Notes under the pieces: model-generated
The model's input: only the letters and a program-made list of their open reading frames with translations
Databases searched by the model: none
Told to the model about the DNA's origin: nothing
Made by a program: the position numbers and the translations under genes
From: Cyprinodon diabolis
Taxonomy: Eukaryota; Chordata; Actinopteri; Cyprinodontiformes; Cyprinodontidae
NCBI GenBank assembly: GCA_030533445.1
Contig: CM060083.1
Span: forward strand, 25,986,166 to 26,050,165
Length of the DNA: 64,000 nt
Direction of reading: 5' to 3'
In this document: piece by piece, positions 48,140 through 60,303 of the stretch
Layout of the letters: each line of letters begins with the position of its first letter
Numbering within the stretch: position 1 is the stretch's first letter

Positions 48140-48480
48140 GGTCAACATGTTTTTTATTGACTTGGAAAAGGCATTTGTATCCCTTGTAATGCTCTATGTG
48201 AGGCATGCCAGAAGTATGGATTGGGGGTCCTTTACTAGGGATGATCATATCATATATACAACTGCTGGTATTAACTTGAACCTGTTCCCAGTGCATGTTA
48301 GTCTCCAGCAGGGCAGCCTTCTATCATCAGTCCTGTTCTAACCTTTATGGACAGAATTTCTAGGTGTAGCCATGGAGCAGAGGGGATCTATTTTGGGGAC
48401 TAGTGGATTTCATCCCTGTTTTCTGTGGATGAAATGGTTGGATCCCTCTTGAATCAACTCCATGAATCAACTCCTCCAAA
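48140..48480 (+). pseudogene. LINE RT fragment, second family
   Basis: FFIDLEKAF (RT motif A region) followed downstream by LFPVHVSLQQGSLLSSVLF (the VxxGLRQGCPLSPxLF motif) and, after a frameshift, a FMDRISRC-like stretch. The internal spacing is shortened, so the piece is deleted and dead. Confidence 0.65.
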
Positions 48481-49329
48481 TCTGAGATCCTGGTTTTTGA
48501 ATGTATTTATTTTCTAATTTTCTATGGAATAGCAGAAAACTGTTTAAAAAGAATTAAATAGGGGGCAAATAAAGATAATTGCAGCGAGATAAAAAGAATG
48601 AGTTTATATGAAGTGAAACAAATTCAGTCAAATTGGATTAAAATAATTCAAAATAATTCAGTGCCATTTAACTTTGATGGAACAAAACTTAAAGGTATTG
48701 TGGAGGATTTTCATGAATTTTTTAGACTAACCCTCTCCACTTAAAAAAAAATGTACTTGAACAACCCTGTACCGCTCCCAAGAGAGAACGCCTATTAAAC
48801 GCATTCAAAAGCGTGCACAGGCACATTTCTTCTGTGCATGCTCTGTTTAAAAGTTGCTGTTCTCAAAATTCATACAAGCTTACCGTGTCCGAATGTCTGC
48901 CCTAACCCCTATATCCCTCAATTACTATATAGAGCAGGGACTATATAGTGAACTTTATAGTAAACTCAGTTACGAAACTGAGTGTTTGGACAGATCACTA
49001 CTCTTTGCTCCCCGTTGGTAGCGTAACTCCTTCAACAGGCGAAAACTGTTGCTCACCACAAATATACGCCTGAAAGTGCGCATGCCTATAAAAAGATAGC
49101 TAACGGAATTAACATGTAGGACAGCCGTATGTAAACATAACACCAGAATGATTGACAATGAGGAGGACCGCTATTTTAGATGATCCACCCGGAAATAAAA
49201 GACCGTCCTCTATACCTTTAAATAAAATTTTATTATGATTAATAACGGAATGAACAAATAAATGAATTAATATGGAACAGAAATTGACTCCATTTGAACT
49301 AATCCAAACAAACTGATTTATATACAGTA

Positions 49330-49700
49330 GGTAGACCCTTTTACTACTCTGTTCACCCAGGACTAGAACCAAACATGGAGAAGCAACATTTAGTTCCTTT
49401 GGTCCACTTATCTTGAACAAACTTCCAGAAGGCTGTAAGAGTGCTGAAAGCCTGAGTCCTCATAAGTCAAAGTTAAAAACCCATTTGTTTAAAGCTGCCT
49501 TTGACTGTTTAAATTAAACTCTTAACTGAGGTATTAGTTTAAGATGGTGGTCTGACGCTTTTGTTTGTTTTACTTGCCTTTATTATGCTTTTAATCTTCA
49601 TGAGCTTTTATTTTGCTTTTATTTTTCTTCTATTTTATTGTTTAATTCATGTACAGCAATTTGAAATGTCTTTGTCTTGAATTGTCAAAATTGCATTGAA
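49330..49700 (+). mobile_element. LINE 3' end with UTR tail
   Basis: ATGGAGAAGCAACATTTAG ... AAACTTCCAGAAGGCTGTAAGAG ... AAAAACCCATTTGTTTAAAGC corresponds to the end of a fish L2-type ORF2 (W-KLPE-C... KTHLFKAAF). Then comes the ACAGCAATTTGAAATGTC tail and an ATTGAATT end. Confidence 0.65.
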
Positions 49701-52047
49701 TTAAACTTAAATGCAGTGAGAATTGGAGAAATAAAATAAGTTCATTTATTTTTTTTTCTAGGGACGGGGAGAACATCTTAATAATAATAATAATTATTAA
49801 TATTATTTAAGCAACAATTGCACCATAAGAGTAAAAGACTAAACTAAAACTAAACAGGCAATCACATGAACTGCGATGCTATATAGGTTCTTAGAGGGGT
49901 TGGATTCTAAAGTTTTTATGAAAAGAACCATTCCCCAACTTTTTATACATTTTTTATAAACTAAAAGAAAGCTATAATTTTAACGGAGTCCATCAAGAAA
50001 GAATTTAGAAAAGTAAACATGTCAGTTTCTAAAAATATCGGAAGTATTGCTGAATCCCCTGGGCCATTTGGAGAAATATTTGGACACTTTAGGGAAAATA
50101 TATAGCTTTCCAAATGTCACTCTTTCGTGAAAACAACTTCATAAATCACTTAAGTAGCATGTAAGATTTTCTTATTTCAGTGAAACTAAGTAATAGTGAT
50201 TTATTGTGACAGAACCTGGCTGCTGAAGGTCACTTTAAGGAAATGGCCTTCAGGCCTTTTCCAGAATAAATCTAAAGCAGGTGAGTACACTATTATGCTG
50301 ACATGTGAACTAAAAATAATTTGCCACTTTACGAAGCATAGTTCTGGGAAACAGATAATATGACTTCTAGAAGTGTATTTTGTTAGACTACTTGAAATTA
50401 GAATTTAGGTAACTTGTTCTCTAAACTTTTCCATAAATATTATTAATGTCATTTTTAAAAGATATTAATGGTTTTTTTTTTTAAAAACACGCAAACAAAC
50501 AACGAAATAACAAGGTTAAAAATGTATCCTTAGGTTTTGTTACGGTATAAGAAAAAAACAGATGTGAGAAATTACTTTATGAAGTGCAGATTTTGGCATA
50601 GCAATAAAGATGTTTTAAGGTCGATATGTACTGAAAATGTAGAGGCAGCCAGATTAGAGCATTTTTCATCTCCCATATGTTTTCGTTTCCCCCACTGTAG
50701 ATATACATAACTATAACTGCATGTGAGTCCTAGTGTCGAGTGAATTGCCCATCATTATCATCTTAAAAAGAAGTTATTTTGACCCTTTCTCTGGAAAAGA
50801 TGAAAAGATTTGTTTTAACTAGTTTGCTTTTCACTCAAACAGAAACTACTGTAGTCCATATAAATACATATTATAAGAAAAATAACAGGTTTTCAGATAA
50901 GTATGTAAAAAGATACGTTTTCAGTTATTCACCAGATTTAAATCACCATATATAAAAAACGCTAGATGGAATACATAAAAGAAAAGATTAACACACTAAT
51001 CAAATGGCTATAAACAAAAAGGAGATTTTAATATTGCTGCAGCTCTGAACCAGCCTTCCAAAGCTCCCCTTAGAAACAGCAGTAAAGATTATTATTGTTG
51101 TAATCATATAGTATTGAGCATCCCGGTTACTGATTGATGCAATAGCTGTTTCCATATGAAGGTACTTTAGAAAGGAGCCCTATATCACTATCTCCTGCTT
51201 TGCAAGCACATGTAAGAATAATGTTATAGGTCTCATTAAGTAACAACAGTTTTTCTCGGCTGTTGATGTTTAGCCTGCAACAAGTAGTCACATACTTTGT
51301 TTTTCAAGCAAAAAAACTACCACTTTTAAACTTTATTGCAGAGGACTTTACTTCTAGATCCACCTATAACCAAGTTATCGACCTTTGTGGAGTAAGTTTA
51401 TTTTAACTGAAAAATTAAGCTTTATGCGTGAACTTGGTCAAATCCTAGCTGTTGACATTTTTCGTCCTTTAAGATAAGTTTAAAATATATGAACAATATA
51501 ACCAATTAATTTGAAATCTTTCTGAAATGTAGTGAAAACGCTTTAAAAAGTTAAAGTTTAACATACAATACATGTAGAAACAGCTGATCAGTCATAAAAC
51601 CTAAAACTTGATAATAATTTAAACTTCTATTTATGTTTTATTTTATTGAAAGTAAAACTGAAGAAATTTAGACTGTGTTTATTTTTTGGCTACTTGAAGT
51701 AACCCAAAGACTCCTAAGTGGATTGTTCCACTTCACTCCGAGTGGATTGTTACCTAGATAGGTTACTGTAGAAAGAGTAAAAAAAACAAAAAAAAGAAAC
51801 TAAAGGAGCAATAAATCTATTTATTCTACACAGCTCTTTTATTCCATAGATGTAATATTTTCAAAAAGTTAATTATTTTAATTAAGAAGAAGAAGAAGGC
51901 AAATCCTTCTGCTAATAGCTAAACAGCGTTTTGTGTGGCAGGATATCGATTAATCTGAGCTATAATTCTGTGAGGGAAGAAGTTTAGTTCTGTTAACAGA
52001 TTCTCTATTAAATCTAACATTATTTCCAGCCTAAGAAAAAAGGTTTA

Positions 52048-52122
<75 letters not shown>
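52048..52122. repeat. (AT)n microsatellite
   Basis: About 75 bp of nearly pure TA in the intergenic region. Confidence 0.92.
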
Positions 52123-52126
<4 letters not shown>

Positions 52127-52804
52127 AACCTTAAGCTTAAATCTATTTAAGGTTTAAACAATTTTGGAGTGAACAATTTTGGACATTATTAAACGTATGT
52201 GTCAAATTTATGTTAATAAATATTTAATGCATATAATAATAAAATTATACCAAAAAAATATATATTTGGTTATGTCAACATATTTATTAATTGACTATAT
52301 TTTTTAAAAGTTCACAAGTGGTTTGATTAATTTATTTCATTTACAATCAAAATATCAAAGGTTGATTTTTATGGTTGATGTTGCAGGACCTTTATTAAAT
52401 GTTGAGTTTTAATGCATATTTAGGTATTATTAATTAGGGTTGTGCTAGGATGTGCCCAGAGTTAGGAAGTGTAGTTTATTTCAGCACTATACAGTAATTA
52501 AGTATAAAAAGTTATTTTGACCTCAGGTGTTTTCTTTTTACTTTAAATTTTTCTGGTTGTCTGCATCGGTTTGAGTTTTACACCGTAGCTTTGAGTCTCT
52601 AATTTAGTTTTATGCATTTATTGATGTAATTTGTTCCATAGATTGGGAGCAAAGGGAGATGACTAAACAGTGAATACTGCAGTGATCAAGCATGGAAGCA
52701 TATCATTTGGGTGTTTTTATTGTTTTATATACAGTACCTAAATGCTTTATGTGTTGTCAAGAAAAAATATGCTTTGCAAAAGAAAGCATGTGAAGGACAG
52801 AAAG

Positions 52805-54100
52805 TAAGGCAAAGCGAGGCAAGCTTATTTATAGAGCACATTTCAGTGGGGAAGGAATTCGAAATACTCTACATGAGAAACAAAAAAAGTACACTGCTGT
52901 GCACCTGTCTGATTGACTTTCTAGGCAGACATGTTAAGAAAGTTGCATCTAAAAAACTCACATGAAGAGAAAAGACAATTAGGAGTAATTTATTGATAGA
53001 ATCACTTTGTCTTTGGCGCTCAGACCTTGACAGGAAACATAGCTCTTAATTTTGATAGATATGCATGAACAGTAGCAAAGAATAGGGCTGTTTCCCCCCA
53101 GGCCTGAAACTGGTGGTGGAGTGGAGATGTACAGTAGTTGGTCAGTCTGTAGACTGCTGGTTAGCGAGTTGGTATGCTGAGCTTTATGGGGAGATGCAGT
53201 GGTTTGTGTGAGCTGATACTAGAGCTTCACTCAGGGACCTGGAAGATGGAAGTCCGGTTGGATAACACAGGTTGGGAGAACCTGCCCATGATTAGCAAGC
53301 ATGGAGCGACAGTGGAGAGGAAAAACTCCCCAATGGGAAGAAACCTCTGGCAGAACCAGGCTCAACATGGCAGACTTCTGCCAGACCAGTTAAGATGAGA
53401 CAGGAAATGCAGTAAGAGTCCGGGAGGAATGACACTATGATAAAGCTTTGGCTACAATGGTGGAGGAGGGGCTGGAGGTGGGTTGAAACAGTGTCATCTG
53501 AATAAAGTCACACAGCGCATCCGCCGCCTGCACACAGGAGCAGAAAGGTGCGTATTGAAGGCCTTTTAAGATGAACTTTGGATGCTGATTGGCTTTCGTG
53601 GAGGTGTGGTTCAAAGCTGATTAGCTGTGTAGCAGGTGGATGAAGGTAAACAATTAGTTTCTTCAATTGAACTTCCGCCTAGGCTCCACTTGCAGGAATC
53701 AATTTCACAAAAAATTAATGCATTCATTTTTTTTTCAAGGTCCAGCTGAAACATTAGCTTTGATGATAAAAAGCTTACTTTGCTTTTGCCTTTATGTGCC
53801 TCACAAAGTTCAGGTCTGAGCTCATCACTGCACCCAAACTCAGAGCCTGATTAATGATTTTAACCACTCTTCTTATGGTCCAGAATATCACTTCACTTTC
53901 GTCCTGATTCATCTGTAAAATATTTTGCGAAATCAATGCATCGATTTCATCTATGGATTTATCCAGTGTTTGAATAGGTTCATAGTCACCTGGTGCCATC
54001 ATACTGTACAGGTGTGTGTCATCTACATACCGTAGTTATGGTAATTATGTTTGTTGTTCATGCAGATCTGAGTAAGAGGGAGCATAGATATTGAATATCA
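52805..54100 (-). mobile_element. L2-type LINE fragment with RT and 3' UTR
   Basis: On the minus strand: YVDDTHLYSMMAPGDYEPIQ (catalytic YxDD box), then LDKSIDEIDALISQNILQMN, QDESEVIF and LGAVMSSDLNFVRHIK, the classic fish LINE order. The 3' UTR follows (GAGAGGAAAAACTCCCCAATG complement and the AGGCAAAGCGAGGCAAGC tail near 52808). 5'-truncated, as is usual. Confidence 0.8.
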
Positions 54101-55106
54101 GGAGCCATAAGATAAACCATTAGGGTCAGTAAGAGAACAAAAACTGGATATATATTATTTAGGACTTGAAATAAGATTCCTGTGTTTTATTGAATTGGCC
54201 AAAGGGAACCAACAGCTTAGTTCATAAAAAACTCTGTTGCAGCATAGAGAGCCATCAACCCCGCCACCCCTGCTGGCCTTGCACATATGAATAACAAGCA
54301 ATTATCTCTGTGTCTCTGCACTGACCTGTGAGGACACATTCCTCGCTGTCCTACTGCAGCCTTGTCATACCAAACAGCATGTAAAAATGTGACCCATATG
54401 GTATCCCTTTGGACAAGCACTGATTGAGCTGTGTGGAACTCATAGCCCACCCACAGAAGGAGATTAAGGAGAACCATATGTGGTGAGATGAATTATGTAA
54501 ACTGCACAACATTTTTGTTAGATACAATTTCACTTGCTATGTGTATCGACTGAAAGGTGACACTTTGAAAATAAACGTAGAGCCACAGGAAGAAAGTGAT
54601 CCTCGGCTAACAGAAAAAGCAAATTAAACACTGTATTTACTAAATATAATTACAAACAACTTATAGTTTTTTGTCTAAAATGTGGTCTAATGTTGCTTTA
54701 TCTCATTTATTTATGTTGCAGAAACAGGCTGTTAGTAGATGAGTAAATTAATGAATCATAAGATTAAGAATTAACTTTAACAACGTGATTTTTATTCCAT
54801 ATTTATCTATACACAGTCCAACTGTGCCTGAAAAGACTCAATTAATTCCTACAATAACTATTACATTTCTGAATGTTAACTTCTTTTACCACAGGACAAT
54901 CTTCAAATAATTGAAATGTTCTCAGTTTGTATTATGTTTCCAAAACTATTTAAAGTAAAAAAAGAAATACATGGCATATGCATAACAAAAATAGCACATA
55001 GCTGTCCCGACCATACTTTTTACATTATCGTGCGCTTTTAAAGGATTTTGCTTCAGCATGACTCACTTAGGCATTATCCTACTATAGTGTTTAAAAGAGA
55101 AAAAAA

Positions 55107-55565
55107 TCATTCTGGCTTGTTATATTTGGTTCTCATATCGTGCAAGGACATCTCTGAGTCATCATTTTTGAATTGAATTAACCGAATATTGTCAATCAAC
55201 TGCTTCTGGATATGGGATAAATTATATTGAAAACAAACTGAATCTTCCAGCAGTTGTGGCTTTTGACAGAGAACCAGGTCTAGGAGGAATCGGAGCACTT
55301 AGACTGAATAAAAACTAATCTTATGAGAAGCTGCTGATATGATGTGTCTGTTTTCTGAATCATTCAAGAAGAATAGATATGTTTGTGATAGCAAATCAAT
55401 TTCAAAAGCCTTTGGAAGCATTATGCAGTGCAATATAGAATTATTTACATCCCCTGAACTTGTTGGTATTGCTTCCCTGTCTAACCACAGATTTAGATGA
55501 TGTTCTAAATCTCCTTTCACTATGCAGGAACTTTTAGCCATGATCTTGGCTAAAAGTTCCTGCAT
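55107..55565 (-). pseudogene. unrecognised decayed reading frame
   Basis: One minus-strand frame stays open for about 459 bases with a single internal stop (55301-55299). The text looks like protein (MAKSSCIVKGDLEHHLNLWL before the stop; FLLDLVLCQKPQLLEDSVCF and HIQKQLIDNIRLIQF after it). I do not recognise it. A perfect 21-bp hairpin sits exactly over the likely ATG. It could be a processed pseudogene, a degenerate gene or two chance frames. Confidence 0.3.
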
Positions 55566-55567
55566 AG
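55520..55567. repeat. perfect 21-bp hairpin, 6-base loop
   Basis: CTATGCAGGAACTTTTAGCC + A, loop TGATCT, then the exact complement TGGCTAAAAGTTCCTGCATA + G. No mismatch in 21 pairs; pairing stops abruptly on both sides. Confidence 0.92.
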
Positions 55568-57466
55568 ATTTGTAGATTTATAGATTAAAAGTGGCACTTT
55601 TCTGACTTTGCAATATAATTGCTGTGATACAAAATAAACTTTTATCATTTGTTTTTTTTTCTTGTAAATATCTTCATAGTTTATCAAAATATAGTTTCTT
55701 GCCTGAGATCTCCAATGTTTGCAGGCATCTGTTTCTTACCGGACTTACAGTTTACCGAATGGGCTATCAGCCTATTTATTGGTAGGGGCTCGCTACATTC
55801 AGAGAGAACACCTGATTGCAGTACAGCAGCTTTTATCCTATTTCAACGCTGTTCACTTCCTGCCTTCACACTCTTACTGGTGTCTCATTGTCACAATAAT
55901 CCTAACCCTCTCATTGTTCTAGAATTTTGCAACAATGGCTAATTTTGGTCATTGTAATTGATCAAAAAAAAAAAAAAATCTATCCGAAGTAGAAATGATA
56001 AGAAACAGTTGTGTGTCTTCTTAAAAATGTGTATATAGATTTATAGATTAAATATATTGAAGGTTATAAAATGACAGAAAATTTTAATAGGTCCTATAGC
56101 TACTGCATGCTTACACACCCGAATTTTGCCAGCGTAGTGTAAAAACACCAAACTACAGTATATGGAAGAACCTTATAAATATGTACATGGTGGTTTGGGA
56201 TTTTGTATGTTTAAAGTTGACAGCTTTATTTAAATGAGGTACTGTGGGTCGAGCACAAAGAAGCTGTGTTTAATGACCCATGGCCTTCAAACAAACCAAA
56301 AAATTACCTGCTAGAAAACTACACAGAGTCCTAATAGTAAATAACCAAATAAAAAGTAAATAACCCTAATAAAAAGTCCTGATTAAGTTATTACATCACA
56401 GCTATTATCAAACGATTAAAATTATCTCAGGTACTTACATGATTATATGAACTTTATGGTTGTACGATGACAAAATAAATAAATTTTATGAGTATAAATA
56501 CTTTAACAAGGTAACTTAAAAACCAAACAGATTGTTAAATAAAAATGGAAATGTTCTACACTTTAAAAAAGCTGCCTAATAACCTTTTCCAGCCTGTTCA
56601 GAGTTACACACAGTCTGCATGAATGCAAAGGCACTACTGTTTTCATTGCTGCTTGTTATTGAGCAGCAGGGTTACAATATCAATTTACACTATGTATTTG
56701 CATTACTGAACCTTTCTTCTAATGTTAGCAGGAGGTCAAAGTGATAAAGATAATTTGCTGTTATAGTAAACTTTAACGGGTATTCGTTCACAGTAGCTCA
56801 TATACTTCAGACACAGAAGAAATGTATCTGACTTAAATAGGAATCCATGAATTAAAACAGTAGATGGAATTGTTAAGTGGTCGCAGTAATCATGCCAGGC
56901 AACAGGCCGCAGGAATGCAAGTCATGCCTCAAGCCAAAGGTTTAAGCCAGCAGGTGGCCTCTTCTATTCACCAAATGTCAACACTTCTTTTTAGATGGAG
57001 TCTACATAACATCTGGGCAGGTCAGCTACTGCGTTTAATTAAGTGAAATATAGTTACTCAATGTTCTGCCATGTCAGTGGAAAGGAAAGAGAAATTGACA
57101 GTACATATTCTGTGCTCAGCGAAGGTCAGCACAGTTGTGTAAATAAATATTAAACCTTCAGCTAATCCCTGCATTTCCAGGATAACTGGAAATCCCTCTG
57201 TAACCAGAATACTTCGCTGGAAGAAACAAAAAGCCCTTGGCTTGTTTTTCTGGAAGTTATGCTTATGCTTATCCCAAACGAAAGGAAAATGCAATAACCC
57301 TCACTCCTCACTTTTGATGAGAGGTTAGTCTAAGCTTTAAAGAGACTTAAAAATACAAAAGACACATTTTTTAGATACATTCATTCAGGCAGAGAGATGC
57401 ACATTTATATTACATTGATACTTATGGAGAAAGATTGAAGGTTTTTGTAGCAGAAATAATAATTAT

Positions 57467-58196
57467 TAGGGATGCAGGATATAATCGGCCCCCTATCGGT
57501 ATCGGCCTGTATCGGCCTTAAAACTGAATATCGGACATCGGCCACCCCACTGATATTTAACCCGATATTTGATCAGCTTCTGAGTTTCTAAAGTCTAAAA
57601 AAAAAAAAAACTTTATCCTGAACATATCAAAGTTCTTCTTACTCAAAAACTTCTTTTTTACAAACTTAAAAACTTCAAAAGACGAGGGAAAAAATATTGA
57701 TACATTAAAATATCACAATATCTTCATATGCTGATATATTGCCATTTAAAAACACCATATCAATCTCTTTTACTAATGAAATATGGCTATATGTCATCGT
57801 TATGCTACGAAATCCCCCGAAAATTCACAAAGTTTTGCCATATTTTTATATGTTGATATATTGACGCGGTATCAATCTATTTTACTAACAAAATCTCACA
57901 AGAATGTGCAAAATATCACGAGAGTTTGTAACAGAACGATGAAATTTCACGAGATTTTGAAAGTAAAATAGATGGATACCGCGTTTTTAAAAATCTATTT
58001 GATATCAGCATATGAAAATATACTTGAGTATATTATTTTTCAAAGTGTCAGAAATGGATAACAAAACTGCTATTTTCAATGACTACTTATTTTTGTCCAG
58101 CTTTATCATCGGTATCGATATCGGTTATCGGCTACATGAGTTTTAAAATATCGGTTAATCGGATATCGGCCAAAATTACAATATCGTGCATCCCTA
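57467..58196. mobile_element. 730-bp hAT element, TSD ATAATTAT
   Basis: TAGGGATGCAGGATAT and ATATCGTGCATCCCTA ends, with ATCGG/CCGAT repeats inside both. ATAATTAT is duplicated exactly at 57459-57466 and 58197-58204. Transposase absent. Confidence 0.9.
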
Positions 58197-58677
58197 ATAA
58201 TTATCTAATATTAACTACATTTCTTACTTGTTTTGCCTTGCAGGGTGACCATAAATAAACAGGAGGTCCATGGTAACCCCAGATGAGCTGCAGAGATCCA
58301 CAGCTGATGTGGGAAAATCAATTGATAGGGCCACTCGTAGTTTGTCAGTATAAAAATTTGTAATAAAGAAGCCGTTTAAAGTTATCTGCCATAATTTATT
58401 AACAGTAGGAAAGAAGAGGTGTATGACATAAGAGGTCCAGGTCAGATGAGGACAAATTTTACTTCTTATTCAAAATGTAAAATGCCACACTTTTAGAAAA
58501 CTAACATTGCTCATTATCCTGAACATATCATCCAAAGGATTAAACGTGGTGGTGACAGTGTTATGTTATTAGAAAGGGTTTCTCACACAAGGGTAAAACA
58601 GCTGGTTAGGCATCATAGCGAAATGTATACAGCTAAATACAGAAAAATCTTGGAAGAAGGTCTGTTATGAGACTGGG

Positions 58678-58960
58678 GGTGTCAGGTTTGGTTAAAGTTA
58701 GTTGAGGACCCAAATGCAGAGAAGAGGAGCGAGGGGTGAGTTTAGCTGATTTAATGAAAAAACCAGGAGATGTCAGGGGAAAACAAGTAACAACAAGAAA
58801 CCAGCAATGAGGAACTGCAGAGGAGGTGTATATATGGGGAACAGAACAAAGAATGGACAAATGAGATGATAAGGAGCAGGTGTGGTGAGAAGTGACCAAA
58901 AGAGAGCTAGGGGAAAGGAGACACAGGAGGCACAGGGAAGCAACACAGCTTAAATATAAC
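58678..58960. repeat. dispersed repeat, family A copy 2
   Basis: Partner of 23777-24112 (shared GTGTCAGGTT, GAGGACCCAAATGCAGAG, AACAAGAAACCAGC, GGAGCAGGTGTGG, GCTAGGGGAAAGGAGACACA). Confidence 0.65.
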
Positions 58961-60153
58961 ACAAAATGCAAAATTAACCAAAGAGCAACAATACAGAATT
59001 ACATAGATATTTGAAAACTCAAAGTCCAAAAAAGGGAGAATCATAACATGTGGTGGATATAAATTGATTAGAAAAGAGCACATCATATGTTTGGTAAAAC
59101 AACTTCTACTCAATAAAAGACTTCCAAATATTTCTTCATAGACTCCAATAAATCTGACTGAATCTAAATGTCGAAAGCTGGTAAAGAAATATCCCCAAAC
59201 ACTTGCAGCTTAAACTGCAATAAAAGATTGTTTTGCAAAGTGTTGACTTTATGCACCTTACACTTATATGTATTCAAAATGTTGAAAACCTTGTATAATT
59301 TTTTTAATGGCATTGCAAGTGTCATTTTCTTTATAGTTCACATTTTCTCACTGCTTTGTGTTAGTCTGTAACAAAAAATGAAATGATGAAAGACAATGAA
59401 TGGCTGCAGTCAGGCCAAATGAAGAGTTTAAAGGATATTGTAGAAAACTCACAATGTTTACAGAAACAGTTTAAAATAATGAGCTCGTACATCATTGAGC
59501 ATATAACTTTATACATACTATCATAATAAAAGAAAAAAAATCTCTTTACAAGCCAAATTTGTTGAGATAAATCCGACTTAGAAAGTTTGATTTCTAACAA
59601 GCAGGACAGTTTGACAATGGGTTTGAACAATTCTTATGAAAACGTTCAACCAGTAACATTTAAAGCGTTTAGTTAAAGATATTTATCTAAAATGGATCAT
59701 ACTGACCTGTGACCTTTATTAAACAGATTTATGTCAGCAACACCGTTCTGTGTGTTTAAGGAATGCTTTGATCATCCCAAACCACAACCATCTGGCACAG
59801 AATGTATAAAAAGCCACATTTTCTAAGTAAATATTTACAGCAAAATTTCACAAATGAAAAGAACCAGACAAGGTTGTCATAATGACTCCAGTGAAGTGTT
59901 TGCTCATAGAAGATATATAAATAAAATTATATGCCAGCGGACACACAAGTAAAATGATAAATCATGTAAAGTCAAATCAACATTTCGTACTAATTGGTTA
60001 AATATTACAGCATTCAGTGTAATCATTTTAGAGGGAAATAAATTAACCAATAAAACTTTGTATACATAATACTTTACATCAAATCACACCAGCAAAAGAT
60101 GTGTTTATTAAGCAATTCTCGTTTCAGACTCCATTAATTAAACTGCCTCAAGA

Positions 60154-60303
60154 TTAATGGCAACCGCAAGATCTGACGACCATGTTTCTATATTTTTTCA
60201 AAATAACGTTTGAGCTGTCATCAAAGTAAAGGACTGATATTGCGTTGAGCTTGGTTGGGGCACAGCATGGCTTTGGCACATTGTCAGGAAACATTAAATG
60301 AAC
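60154..60303 (-). CDS. bmp5: bmp5 terminal exon (knot Cys 4-7, stop)
   Basis: [20 protein letters not shown] through [20 protein letters not shown] to RSCGCH and TAA. The universal BMP C-terminus; acceptor CTTTATAG. Confidence 0.96.
   Translation of the reverse strand, partial: VHLMFPDNVPKPCCAPTKLNAISVLYFDDSSNVILKKYRNMVVRSCGCH

Larger units (their letters stand above)
46322..52800. other. hmgcll1 upstream / bmp5 downstream non-coding region, left part
   Basis: The hmgcll1 promoter should lie just right of 46321; no TATA box or CpG island was seen. Beyond the listed LINE and SINE pieces there is no gene. The stretch 49720-51760 is repeat-poor and AT-rich. Confidence 0.5.
54101..60153. other. 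bmp5 3' flank, right part of the intergenic region
   Basis: No gene recognised except the decayed frame at 55107-55565. For bmp5, AATAAA on the minus strand at 60109-60104 is 45 bases past the stop; a more distal site is more likely given the long 3' UTRs usual for BMP genes. Confidence 0.5.

Noticed and set aside
47832..48296. 154-residue minus-strand open frame
   Set aside because: It spans a reverse SINE-like repeat and an antisense LINE fragment, so the text is a repeat shadow.
48870..49010. possible small TIR element around GTGTCCGAATGTCTG and GAGTGTTTGGACA
   Set aside because: The ends pair poorly and I saw no target duplication. It may be a fragment of a larger repeat but is not supportable.
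58633..58971. 112-residue minus-strand open frame, Leu/Ser-rich like a signal or membrane protein
   Set aside because: It lies across dispersed repeat family A, and the copy at 23777-24112 gives similar shadow frames.
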